The notes beneath the pieces were generated by a model. That model worked only from the letters and a program-made list of their open reading frames with translations. It had not been told where the DNA came from and did not search any database. DNA of 42,274 bases from Defluviitaleaceae bacterium (GTDB lineage Bacteria; Bacillota; Clostridia; Lachnospirales; WQUN01), in NCBI GenBank assembly GCA_009781765.1, contig WQVC01000014.1, positions 1-42,274 of the forward strand, in the 5' to 3' direction. Position numbers and translations under genes: made by a program. This document shows, in pieces, positions 31,092-39,022 of the stretch; the first letter of the stretch is position 1, and each line of letters starts with the position of its first letter.

Positions 31092-32534
31092 ATGAAGCGT
31101 GAAGTCAGGGTGATTCCGGCTACAATAAGCCAATTTACATCTGCGCCGGCCGGAGAAAAAAGGCGTGTTGCGGCGTATGCCCGCGTTTCAACCGACACGG
31201 AGGAACAACTCACATCCTATGCGGCGCAGGTTGATTATTACACAAAATATATCCGAGCAAACGAAAACTGGGAATTCATCGCCGTATATACCGATGAAGG
31301 AATTTCCGCAACATCCACCGCCAAGCGAAACGGATTTAAGCAAATGACAGAGGACGCTTTAGCCGGAAAAATCGACCTCATCATAACAAAAAGCGTATCG
31401 CGATTCGCGCGCAATACAGTGGACAGCCTTTGCACAATTCGAAAATTAAAAGAACACGGCACAGAAGTTTTTTTCGAAAAGGAGTCGATTTGGACTTTTG
31501 ACAGCAAGGGCGAGCTGCTAATCACAATTATGAGTTCGCTTGCGCAAGAGGAAAGCCGTTCTATTTCTGAAAACGTAACGTGGGGTCAGCGGAAACGTAT
31601 GCAAGACGGAAAAATAAGTCTTGCGTACAGCCGCTTTCTCGGCTATGACAAAGGAGAAAACGGCACTCTCGTTTTAAACGAAAAAGAAGCGGAAACAGTG
31701 CGCCTGATTTACAAAACATTTCTCGACGGAGCGACGCCGCACGTTATTGCGCGGCAACTCACAGCGCAGGGCATTCCGACGCCCGGCGGGAAGCAAAACT
31801 GGAATCCGTCAACCGTCCGAAGCGTGCTTACAAACGAAAAATATCGCGGCGACGCGCTTTTGCAAAAAAACTTCACCGTCAACTTTCTCACCAAGGAAAA
31901 ACGAAAAAATAACGGTGAAGTTCCGCAGTATTACATAGAAAATTCACATCCCGCAATAATTCGGCCGGAAATTTTCGAAATGGTTCAGCAAGAAATCGGC
32001 AGACGCAAACAAGGAAAAAATCGTCACAGCGGAGTCGGAATATTTGCCGGAAAAATAAAATGCGGCGAATGCGGCTGTTGGTACGGCGCGAAATTATGGC
32101 ACAGCAACAGCAAGTATCGCCGCAGAGTTTTGCAGTGCAACGGAAAATTCTCCGGCGACACAATATGCCGAACGCCGCATTTTTCGCAAACAAAAATTAA
32201 GGAACTCTATGTAAGCGCAGTAAACGCGCTGCTTGCCGACGAAAAAGAAATCATCGCAAATATTTCCCGTGAATTCCTGTTCGAAACAACTCATAATAAT
32301 CGCAGTCTGAAACAATTGAGCGCGAGCCGAGAACCGGCGGCTTCAGGCCGGTTCTCGGCGAAGTGCGAGATGATTTCAGACGCGACTTATTATCACTTAA
32401 TCACAGAATTTGATGCCGCGCTTTGGTGCAATTTGCTGAGCGTCGTTACCGTTTACAGCGAAACGAATATTCGATTCACATTCAGGGACGGCACGGAAAT
32501 TACTCCGAAATGCGCTCCGAAATATTCTCCGTAA
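31092..32534 (+). CDS. Large serine recombinase
   Basis: 480-residue site-specific recombinase of the resolvase/invertase superfamily, of the type found in integrative and conjugative elements of Bacillota. Catalytic S33 lies in RVAAYARVSTDTEEQ; the core continues with DEGISATSTAKRNGF and SVSRFARNTVD. A recombinase domain (GIPTPGGKQNWNPSTVRSVL) and a zinc ribbon starting CGECGCWYG follow. ATG at 31092 is preferred because GGGAAGG lies eight bases upstream. No other element genes or attachment sites are visible, so it may be a remnant. A 75-bp palindrome is read in frame near the C-terminus. Confidence 0.87.
   Translation: MKREVRVIPATISQFTSAPAGEKRRVAAYARVSTDTEEQLTSYAAQVDYYTKYIRANENWEFIAVYTDEGISATSTAKRNGFKQMTEDALAGKIDLIITKSVSRFARNTVDSLCTIRKLKEHGTEVFFEKESIWTFDSKGELLITIMSSLAQEESRSISENVTWGQRKRMQDGKISLAYSRFLGYDKGENGTLVLNEKEAETVRLIYKTFLDGATPHVIARQLTAQGIPTPGGKQNWNPSTVRSVLTNEKYRGDALLQKNFTVNFLTKEKRKNNGEVPQYYIENSHPAIIRPEIFEMVQQEIGRRKQGKNRHSGVGIFAGKIKCGECGCWYGAKLWHSNSKYRRRVLQCNGKFSGDTICRTPHFSQTKIKELYVSAVNALLADEKEIIANISREFLFETTHNNRSLKQLSASREPAASGRFSAKCEMISDATYYHLITEFDAALWCNLLSVVTVYSETNIRFTFRDGTEITPKCAPKYSP
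32306..32380. repeat. Family D palindrome in frame within the recombinase gene
   Basis: 75 bp (25 codons), ends TCTGAAA / TTTCAGA, inner perfect arms GCCGAGAACCGGC / GCCGGTTCTCGGC around a GCTTCAG-type apex. The related element at 38679-38778 has the same CTTCAG apex and GAACCGG-like arms. Confidence 0.7.
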
Positions 32535-32659
32535 CTTTTTCAACACTCTCCGGTGCCGTTTTTCGGAAATATTTTCTTATATATACAACAAAACATAAAA
32601 AATTCTGTGTATAATGGCAGTGTAAAATAAATTTCAGAGAGAAACAGGGAGGAATAAAA

Positions 32660-33511
32660 ATGCCGGTAAAATTGGTTACAGACAGCACATCCTACATTTC
32701 GGAGGAATTGCAGCGGGAGCTTGATATTACAATCGTCCCGTTAAGCGTAAATTTTCCCGACGAGTCGTTTTTGGAAACAAAAGTGGAGCACGACTATTTT
32801 TATCGCAAAATCGAAACAAGCGGGATAATACCAACGTCATCGCTGCCGTCGGTGGGCGATATGTACCAATGTTTCAGCAAAATAATCAAAGAAGGTCACG
32901 GAATTCTGGCAATATTCATCTCGTCGCTTATGAGCGGAACGTATCAATCCGCCATGCTTGCGCGCGAGCAAATTATTGAAGAATCGCCCCAAGCGCAAAT
33001 AACTATTCTCGACTCGAAAACCAATTGCATGGCACTGGGGTATCCTGTAGTGGAATCTGCGCGAGCCGCCGCACAAGGCCAAACTTTAGGCCAAGTCACC
33101 GACTTCGCCTCCTCAATTATTGAGCGCATGAAATTCTACTTCACCCCCGCCACCTTGGAATACTTAAAAAAAGGCGGTCGTATCGGCGGTGCGGCCGCGC
33201 TGCTCGGAAAAGTATTGAAAATACGACCGGTTTTATTCGTGGATAAAGGAAAAACCGGCGTGTTCAAAAAAGCTCGCGGTACCGGCAAAGCCATCGGCGA
33301 AATTTTGGCGACATTGGACAGCGATTTCAAGGAACTCGGCTTAACGCAGGTAATTGTGCATCATATCAATTTCCCCGAAAAAGCCCGCGAAATCGCGGAA
33401 ATTATCAAGCAACGCTACAATATTGATGCACCGATTTTCCCCATCGGACCGGTTATCGGCCTGCACGTAGGCCCCGGCGCGGTCGGGGTAGTGTATTGCA
33501 CGGAAAGATAA
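32660..33511 (+). CDS. DegV-family fatty-acid-binding protein
   Basis: 283 residues, the usual DegV length. DegV/FakB proteins bind a fatty acid for phosphorylation by FakA. Hallmarks are the opening KLVTDSTSYI, the ligand-loop TSSLPSVGDM, the FISSLMSGTYQSA segment, and YLKKGGRIGGAAALLGKVL. GGGAGG precedes the ATG, and TGTGTATAAT (extended -10, ending 32615) lies upstream. No fakA is nearby. The 125-base gap before it contains a lone family A-type end (TTTTTCAACACTCTCC, about 32537-32553). Confidence 0.88.
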   Translation: MPVKLVTDSTSYISEELQRELDITIVPLSVNFPDESFLETKVEHDYFYRKIETSGIIPTSSLPSVGDMYQCFSKIIKEGHGILAIFISSLMSGTYQSAMLAREQIIEESPQAQITILDSKTNCMALGYPVVESARAAAQGQTLGQVTDFASSIIERMKFYFTPATLEYLKKGGRIGGAAALLGKVLKIRPVLFVDKGKTGVFKKARGTGKAIGEILATLDSDFKELGLTQVIVHHINFPEKAREIAEIIKQRYNIDAPIFPIGPVIGLHVGPGAVGVVYCTER

Positions 33512-33525
33512 TATGAAGTCGATTT

Positions 33526-33760
33526 TCGGGGCTTCGCCCCGAACCCCACGAACTTTTTTGAAAAAAAGTTCGACAAAAAACTTTAATTAAAATCGCGCTT
33601 TCGCGCGATTTTGTTTTTTGCACTTCGAAACTATCGAAACAAAGCTATGGACAGAAAATCAAAAACCGCGCGAAAGCGCGGTTTTTATTAAAATTTTTGC
33701 CCCGCTTTTTTTAAAAAGCGGGCAAGGGTTCGGGGGCGACGCCCCCGGAGAATCACGTGA
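33526..33760. repeat. Family E hairpin block with terminators
   Basis: Contains GGGGCTTCGCCCC, GAACTTTTTT/AAAAAAGTTC, AAAATCGCGC/GCGCGATTTT followed by Ts, AAAAACCGCGC/GCGCGGTTTTT and CCCGCTTTTT/AAAAAGCGGG, then GGGGGCGACGCCCCC. It fills the space between convergent degV and plsY and should terminate both. Confidence 0.65.
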
Positions 33761-33764
33761 TTGC

Positions 33765-34424
33765 CTATTTTTTTAAAAATTTTCGCTCGTTGCCGGATAA
33801 AATTCGTTTGATATTTTCGCGATGCAAAAACCAAATCAGTGCGGCAAGCCCGAACATCAGCGCAATCGCTTCGGCGGAATGACGAAAAATCACCGTCGCA
33901 ACAGCCGCCGAAAGCGTAATAACCAACGACGCAAGCGAAATATATCGCGTGATGCAAACCGCGATAAAGCCCAACACATACGCAAAAATCGCGACGCGCC
34001 AATCAAAAACAAGTATCAGCCCGATTGCGCACGAAACGCCCTTGCCGCCGCGAAATTTCAAAAAGAACGGGAAACAATGCCCCAAAACCGCGCCGATTGC
34101 GCCGTACAAACCGGCAAGCCCGCGCGACACGCAGCCGCAAACATGCTCATGCTCGTACGCCCATTCGCAGTCGCGAATTTCGCAAAAAATTCCGCCGCAA
34201 CGAAAAATCCACGCGGCAAGCAAAAACGCCGCCACACTTTTCAAAATATCCGCCGCGAAAACAAACGCGCCCGCTCGCTTCCCGAGCGTTCGTGTTACGT
34301 TTGTCATGCCGGCGTTTTTGCTTCCGTGGTCGCGAATATCCATGCCGTTAATTCGCCCGACGATGTACGCCGTTTGTACGCATCCGATTGCGTAGCCGAG
34401 CAGTAGTGCGATTAGTCTGTACAT
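33765..34424 (-). CDS. plsY: Glycerol-3-phosphate acyltransferase PlsY
   Basis: Membrane enzyme that transfers acyl from acyl-phosphate to glycerol-3-phosphate, first step of phospholipid synthesis. 219 residues with five hydrophobic segments. Motifs: GSKNAGMTNVTRTLGK (motif 1), GHCFPFFLKFRGGKGV (motif 2), and the membrane-proximal loops. An inserted Cys/His/Glu-rich loop (CEIRDCEWAYEHEHVCGC) between helices two and three is unusual. It lies downstream of der, as in many Bacillota, but separated by 330 bases of repeats. Confidence 0.9.
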   Translation of the reverse strand: MYRLIALLLGYAIGCVQTAYIVGRINGMDIRDHGSKNAGMTNVTRTLGKRAGAFVFAADILKSVAAFLLAAWIFRCGGIFCEIRDCEWAYEHEHVCGCVSRGLAGLYGAIGAVLGHCFPFFLKFRGGKGVSCAIGLILVFDWRVAIFAYVLGFIAVCITRYISLASLVITLSAAVATVIFRHSAEAIALMFGLAALIWFLHRENIKRILSGNERKFLKK

Positions 34425-34439
34425 ATGTGTTCTCCTTTT

Positions 34440-34527
34440 TTGAGTTCGCGGGGCTCTGCCCCGAACCCCCGGAAACTAAAGTTTCATCAAAACTTTATTA
34501 AAAATCGCGCTTCGCGCGATTTTTGAG
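34440..34527. repeat. Family E hairpins upstream of plsY
   Basis: GGGGCTCTGCCCC, a GGAAACTAAAGTTTC-type stem, and AAAAATCGCGCTTCGCGCGATTTTT. The last can act as a terminator between der and plsY. Confidence 0.6.
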
Positions 34528-34543
34528 TACGGGAAACTCTCCG

Positions 34544-34654
34544 AGAGAGTGTTGAAAAATAGCTTGAGTTGTGCCGGCATCGCAGGAAAATGGCGGCTTT
34601 AGGCCATTTTCCGAGATGCGGCATATGCGAAAGCGTAATTTTTTAACACTCTCT
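34544..34654. repeat. Family A palindromic element, copy 2
   Basis: 111 bp, ends AGAGAGTGTTGAAAAAT / ATTTTTTAACACTCTCT. Inner arms GGAAAATGGC/GGCCATTTTCC; lacks the extended apex of copies 1 and 4. The GATGCGGCATATGCGAAAGC arm is shared with copy 1. Confidence 0.85.
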
Positions 34655-34664
34655 CCGAAAAAAA

Positions 34665-34752
34665 TCCGCCGGAAATCGTGCGAAGCGCGATTTCGTGAAG
34701 GGGTCGAGGGGACATTGTCCCCTCGTGGGGGTGCGGGGGCGAAGCCCCTGCG
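34665..34752. repeat. Family E hairpins downstream of der
   Basis: AAATCGTGCGAAGCGCGATTT, GGGGACATTGTCCCC and GGGGGCGAAGCCCC hairpins directly after the der stop. The whole 34425-34754 gap is occupied by repeats of families E and A. Confidence 0.6.
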
Positions 34753-34754
34753 CG

Positions 34755-36074
34755 CTATTCCTTCTTATCGCGCGTTATAAAATGCACCGGAGTTCCCGCA
34801 AATCCGAACGCCTCGCGAATTTTATTCTCAAGGTAGCGCGTGTAGGAAAAATGCATCAGGCGCGAATCGTTTACGAAAAGCACGAACGTCGGCGGCTTTA
34901 CGGAAACCTGCGTTGCGTAATAAACGCGAAGCGGGCGGCCTTTATCGGAAGGCGGCGCGTGCATTGCCGTTGCTTCGAGAACGACTTCGTTCAACACGCC
35001 GGTTTGTACGCGCATCGCGTGATTTTGATAAACAGTGTGAATCAACTCGAACAATTTATTCGTGCGTTGGCCGGTCAGCGCGCTGATAAACAGCTTGGGC
35101 GCGTAGGGCATGTAGGCGAGTTCGGTTTCGAGATTTTTTGTAAATTCGCGCATGGTTTTGTCGTTTTTTTCGATTTTATCCCACTTGTTTACCGCGATGA
35201 TTGCCGCGCGACCGCGCTCGTGGGCGATGCCGGCGACCTTTACATCTTGCTCGGTGATGCCCTCTTCGGCGTCGATGAGAAGCACGCAAACGTCGCAGCG
35301 TTCGACAGCGGAAAGTGTGCGAATGATGCTGTATTTTTCGATGTTCTCCTTGATTTTCGACTTGCGGCGAAGCCCGGCGGTGTCGATGAAAAGGAAATCG
35401 CGCCCGTCGCGGGTTAAAAATGTGTCAACGGCGTCGCGGGTTGTGCCCGGAATATTGCTCACGATTAAGCGTTCCTCGCCGAGAATTTTATTGATTAACG
35501 ACGATTTGCCGACGTTCGGGCGACCGACTATGGCAACTTTGATGCGGTCGTCGTCTTCGTCGTCGTCCTCGACGGGCGGGAAAAACGCCGCGATTTCGTC
35601 GAGCATATCGCCGAGTCCCAAGGCCTGCCCGGCAGAAATCGGAACAGGGTCGCCTATGCCGAGTTCGTAAAATTCATACAGCTCGTTGTTCTCGCGCGAC
35701 GGAACGTCCACCTTGTTTACAACAAGAACCACCGGCTTGTTTGCGCGGCGCAACATATCGGCAACTTGCGCATCTGCGTCCATTATTCCCGATTTAATGT
35801 CCGTTAAAAACAGCACAACGTCCGCGCTTTCAATTGCCGCTTCCGCCTGCCGAAAGATATGCCGCGTAATTAAATCGTCGGTGTCCGGGTCGAGTCCGCC
35901 CGTGTCGATAAGAGTGAAATTTCGCCCGAGCCATTCGGCGTCGGCGTAAAGCCTGTCCCGCGTAATGCCGGGCTTGTCGTCTACAATGGCGACGCGCTGC
36001 CCCACGATGCGATTAAAAAGCGTGGATTTCCCCACGTTAGGGCGTCCTACAATTGCTACAATCGGTTTTGCCAT
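34755..36074 (-). CDS. der: Ribosome-assembly GTPase Der (EngA)
   Basis: Double GTPase needed for 50S subunit assembly. 439 residues. First G1 loop GRPNVGKS at 10-17 with NKVD, second G1 at 184-191 with NKWD, separated by a highly acidic linker (VEDDDEDDD). The C-terminal KH-like domain includes GRPLRVYYATQ. All switch motifs (PGITRD, PGTTRD, DTGG, DTAG) are present. Length and order are standard. Confidence 0.95.
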   Translation of the reverse strand: MAKPIVAIVGRPNVGKSTLFNRIVGQRVAIVDDKPGITRDRLYADAEWLGRNFTLIDTGGLDPDTDDLITRHIFRQAEAAIESADVVLFLTDIKSGIMDADAQVADMLRRANKPVVLVVNKVDVPSRENNELYEFYELGIGDPVPISAGQALGLGDMLDEIAAFFPPVEDDDEDDDRIKVAIVGRPNVGKSSLINKILGEERLIVSNIPGTTRDAVDTFLTRDGRDFLFIDTAGLRRKSKIKENIEKYSIIRTLSAVERCDVCVLLIDAEEGITEQDVKVAGIAHERGRAAIIAVNKWDKIEKNDKTMREFTKNLETELAYMPYAPKLFISALTGQRTNKLFELIHTVYQNHAMRVQTGVLNEVVLEATAMHAPPSDKGRPLRVYYATQVSVKPPTFVLFVNDSRLMHFSYTRYLENKIREAFGFAGTPVHFITRDKKE

Positions 36075-36156
36075 GATGAACTCCTCAGTTTGCAGAATCC
36101 TATCAGTAGCCGGTTGGTTACCGATAGGTTTTGTTTCCGTGCCGTGTATGTTCCTT

Positions 36157-36365
36157 TTCGGGGCTTCATCCCTCTCACGCGCTGCGCGCGTTGGCCGGGC
36201 GGCCTCGCTGACGCGACCCGGCTTCGCCGGGGGACAGCCCGAACCCCACGAACTTTTTAAAAAAGTTCGACAAAAATTTTCAAAATCGCGCGACGCGCGA
36301 TTTTAATTAAAGTTTTGATGAAACTTTTTCAAAAGTTTCCGGGGTGTGGGGCGGAGCCCCGCGAT
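36157..36365. repeat. Family E hairpin block between der and pgi
   Basis: Includes GGGGC...GCCCC, CGCGCTGCGCGCG, GAACTTTTTAAAAAAGTTC, AAAATCGCGCGACGCGCGATTTT and GAAACTTTTTCAAAAGTTTC. The rest of the 36075-36443 gap holds a TATTAT-like -10 region around 36393 and the pgi ribosome binding site. Confidence 0.6.
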
Positions 36366-36443
36366 TTTAATAAAAATCCGTCGTCTTTGTTATATTATAG
36401 CAAATATGTTAAAGTTAATAAAATTCTCGAAAGGGGCAATGAT

Positions 36444-37814
36444 ATGAAACTGGATTTCAACAACATGATGCAAAACGGTATGGAGGCGAAAATCGCAAAA
36501 CTCGCGCCGCAAATAAAAGCCGCGAACGAAGCCATGGTAACAAAGCGTGAAAAAATGGCGTGGCGCGATTTGCCCTATAACCAAGAGCGCGTCGTAAAAG
36601 AAATGTCTGACTATGTGAACGAAATGAAGGGTCATATCGACGCCTTTGTTGTGTTGGGAATCGGCGGAAGCGCGTTGGGACCGCTTGCGGTGCAGCAAGC
36701 GTTGAACCATCCCTTCTGGAACGAACTTCCCCGCGAAAAGCGCAAGGATTATCCCAAGCTGTATGTTCTTGATAATGTTGACCCCGAACGGCTCGTGTAT
36801 TTTTTCGACACCGTTGATGTAACGAAGTGCCTGTTCAATGTTGTTTCGAAATCGGGCAGCACGTCGGAAACCATGAGCCAGTTTATGATAATTCAGCAAA
36901 TTCTTGAGGAAAAAATGGGCAAAGAAGGCGCGAAAAGCCGCATTGTTTGCACAACCGACGCCGTAAACGGAAATTTGATTACGATTGCAAAGGCGGAGGG
37001 CTACAAGTATTTTATAATTCCGTCGGCGGTTGGCGGACGGTTTTCCGAGCTTACGCCGGTGGGGCTGTTGCCGGCGGCGTTCTGCGGCATTGATATTAAG
37101 GGGCTGCTTGTCGGCGCGGCGCAGATGGACGAAAGGTGCAAGGAAGCGGATATTTATAAAAATCCGGCACATATGTATGCGTTGCTTCATTATATCGGCA
37201 TGACGGAGGGGAAAAATATTTCCGTTGTGATGCCCTATGCGGATTCGCTGAAATTTATTTCCGACTGGTACGCGCAATTGTGGGCGGAGTCGCTCGGCAA
37301 GGCTGTTGACAACAACGGCAAAATCGTGAACGTGGGGCAAACGCCGGTTAAAGCGTTGGGCGTAACCGACCAGCACAGTCAGGTTCAGCTTTATGCCGAA
37401 GGGCCGTTCGATAAAATTATCGTGTTCCTCGGCGTGGACGAATATCGCGAAACAATCACCATTCCGAAAACCTACGGCGACATGCCTTCGCTCGGATTTC
37501 TCGGCGGCGTAACGCACAATGAGCTGATTAAAACCGAGCAGGCCGCCACCGAGTACGCATTAACAAAGGCGAATCGCCAAAATATGACCATTACGTTGCC
37601 GAAAGTTACCGCGCATACGTTGGGGCAGTTGCTGTACTTTTTTGAAGTTGCGACTGCTTATGCCGGCGAGCTTCTTAACATTGATGCTTTCGACCAACCC
37701 GGCGTTGAAGAGGGCAAAAATGCTACGTATGCAATGTTCGGTCGCCCCGGCTACGAGGCCAAGAAGGCAGAACTTGACGCCGCCCCCGCGAAAAGTGATA
37801 AGTATGTGATATAG
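36444..37814 (+). CDS. pgi: Glucose-6-phosphate isomerase
   Basis: Interconverts glucose-6-phosphate and fructose-6-phosphate in glycolysis. 456 residues, the size of the short bacterial form. Phosphate-binding motifs GIGGSALGP and VSKSGSTSET, then VGGRFSELTPVGLLPA, the catalytic-Glu region WAESLGK and GVTDQHSQVQLY are clear. ATG at 36444 is preferred because AAAGGGG lies eight bases upstream; an open extension to 36315 consists of repeat DNA. Probably monocistronic. Confidence 0.93.
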   Translation: MKLDFNNMMQNGMEAKIAKLAPQIKAANEAMVTKREKMAWRDLPYNQERVVKEMSDYVNEMKGHIDAFVVLGIGGSALGPLAVQQALNHPFWNELPREKRKDYPKLYVLDNVDPERLVYFFDTVDVTKCLFNVVSKSGSTSETMSQFMIIQQILEEKMGKEGAKSRIVCTTDAVNGNLITIAKAEGYKYFIIPSAVGGRFSELTPVGLLPAAFCGIDIKGLLVGAAQMDERCKEADIYKNPAHMYALLHYIGMTEGKNISVVMPYADSLKFISDWYAQLWAESLGKAVDNNGKIVNVGQTPVKALGVTDQHSQVQLYAEGPFDKIIVFLGVDEYRETITIPKTYGDMPSLGFLGGVTHNELIKTEQAATEYALTKANRQNMTITLPKVTAHTLGQLLYFFEVATAYAGELLNIDAFDQPGVEEGKNATYAMFGRPGYEAKKAELDAAPAKSDKYVI

Positions 37815-37831
37815 TAATTCCGTTTGATGTA

Positions 37832-37912
37832 AACGCGAATCAATAGTTCAAAATAACAACTCGCCGTAAATGCCTTGTGGCGAGGTGTTATTACCCGCCC
37901 TTGATTCGCGTT
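37832..37912. repeat. Short family B-like palindromic element
   Basis: 81 bp, perfect ends AACGCGAATCAA / TTGATTCGCGTT. The ATGCCTTGTGGYGAG core and AGTTCAAAATAACA arm match the element at 16421, so this is a shortened relative. Confidence 0.7.
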
Positions 37913-38025
37913 GTAAGTAAATTTCGCGCCGGAAACGCACTGTTGTCTGCGGTTTTCGGCGCGAAATTTTTTTGCGGTGATGCGGATTGCGAGCGCGGTC
38001 ACAAATTACAGAAGGAGTTGTCACT

Positions 38026-38475
38026 ATGAACAGCAAGCGTACTAAAATAATGGTTGATATTTTAATGACGATTTTTCTTATCCTGTCGTTTATCAGATGG
38101 GACGGTACAGACGGGGCTGTCTATCACATCGCTGTGGGGAGTGCTTGCGCTCTGTTTTTTGCCGTTCACATTTTCATACACAGAAAATGGATTAAAGCCG
38201 CAACCAAATCTTGTTTTGCAGGAAAGCTGAACAAAACACTGAGAGGAAAATATATAATAAATATGCTCTTGTTAGTGGTTTGGGGCATTTCAATTATCAC
38301 AGGTTTCTTTGCACTGTCCCCGTTTTTTAATGAGATGAGCGACTCCGGAACAGGTCGATTACACGGCATTACGGCAAGAATCGGATTGGGTCTTATTGTT
38401 ATTCACATTATCCAACATATACCGCAAATAAAGTCATACATCGGGATTGGTAAACGTGCGAAAAATGAAAGTTAA
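38026..38475 (+). CDS. DUF4405-type four-helix membrane protein
   Basis: 149 residues with four predicted transmembrane helices (about 10-24, 32-48, 75-95, 113-133). Conserved histidines near the membrane (HIAVGS, FAVHIFIHRKWIK, HGITARIGLGLIVIHIIQH) resemble haem-binding DUF4405/cytochrome b-like proteins. AAGGAG precedes the ATG. Its end overlaps the start of the following broken gene by 11 bp. Function unknown; electron-transfer or haem binding is inference from the His pattern. Confidence 0.7.
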   Translation: MNSKRTKIMVDILMTIFLILSFIRWDGTDGAVYHIAVGSACALFFAVHIFIHRKWIKAATKSCFAGKLNKTLRGKYIINMLLLVVWGISIITGFFALSPFFNEMSDSGTGRLHGITARIGLGLIVIHIIQHIPQIKSYIGIGKRAKNES

Positions 38476-38754
38476 ACACTTGCTGATAAATGCTTTAGGG
38501 TTTTTACTTTTGGGGATTGGTGCTGTTGGTTTGTTCGTGCCGTTATTGCCGACAACGCCTTTTGTGCTGCTGGCGGCTGTGTGTTTTTCATACACACCCT
38601 TTGGGCTTATGTTATTTTGGGTATAATCGGGGTTGGGGTTACTTTACATCTGTTGATGTTAAAAACGAAAAAACCAATACAGCAATTTGATTTTGCATTA
38701 TCCGAAAACGAGGCGGGGAACGGGGTCTTCAGCCCGGTTCCCGACGAAGTTTGA
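38465..38754 (+). pseudogene. Broken DUF454 (YbaN-like) membrane protein gene
   Basis: The ATG at 38465 opens 53 codons with the DUF454 signature GFLLLGIGAVGLFVPLLPTT and PFVLLAAVCFSY, then hits TAA at 38624. The family C-terminus (YVILGIIGVGVTLHLLMLKT) follows in another frame from 38605. About 55 central residues are missing, so a deletion joined the halves out of frame. The second frame runs on through a family D palindrome to a TGA at 38752. Intact homologues have about 115-130 residues. Confidence 0.7.
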
Positions 38755-38778
38755 GGCTGCGCGAAACCAAGTTGCTGT
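38679..38778. repeat. Family D palindromic element
   Basis: 100 bp, ends ACAGCAATTTG / CAAGTTGCTGT, inner arms GGGAACGGG / CCGGTTCCC around TCTTCAG. Related to 32306-32380 in the recombinase gene. It supplies the C-terminal codons and stop of the decayed DUF454 frame. Confidence 0.65.
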
Positions 38779-38828
38779 ACCGATACAATTTTTAATGATT
38801 CAGGGCGCGTTCCCCATTGCGAAAAAAT

Positions 38829-38855
38829 AACCCCTGCCAAACTCGGCAGGGGTTT
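38829..38855. terminator. Rho-independent terminator
   Basis: AACCCCTGCC / GGCAGGGGTTT with a 6-nt loop. It ends the DUF4405 operon on the plus strand; the preceding A run also allows use from the minus strand. Confidence 0.65.
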
Positions 38856-38893
38856 ACATATAAGTCAGTGCTGTTCGGTCATGGAATCAATTA

Positions 38894-38993
38894 TAGCGAA
38901 CGTACTTGAGAAGCCCGTTCAGGTTTCGTCGGAAAACGCGTTGAAGCCCGCGATTTTCCGCCTCGCCTTCACGGTTCTCAAGGTCGTTCGCTA
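38894..38993. repeat. Family C palindromic element, complete copy
   Basis: 100 bp, ends TAGCGAACG / CGTTCGCTA, flanked by TA on both sides. It matches the nested copy at 21709-21807 in reverse orientation. Together with the family D element and the terminator it accounts for most of the 38755-39022 gap. Confidence 0.85.
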
Positions 38994-39022
38994 TATACAG
39001 CAGTTTTGTAAACCGTACCGAA

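Noticed and set aside
31020-33511. Complete integrative element around the serine recombinase
   Set aside because: No relaxase, integration cargo or attachment repeats were seen; neighbours gpr and degV are ordinary chromosomal genes.
33822-34406. Plus-strand frames opposite plsY
   Set aside because: Arg/Lys/Ala-rich antisense translations of membrane-helix codons with no ribosome binding site.
36390-37517. Long 375-codon frame on the minus strand opposite pgi
   Set aside because: Shadow of a highly conserved gene; composition rich in His/Arg/Asn, no start signal.
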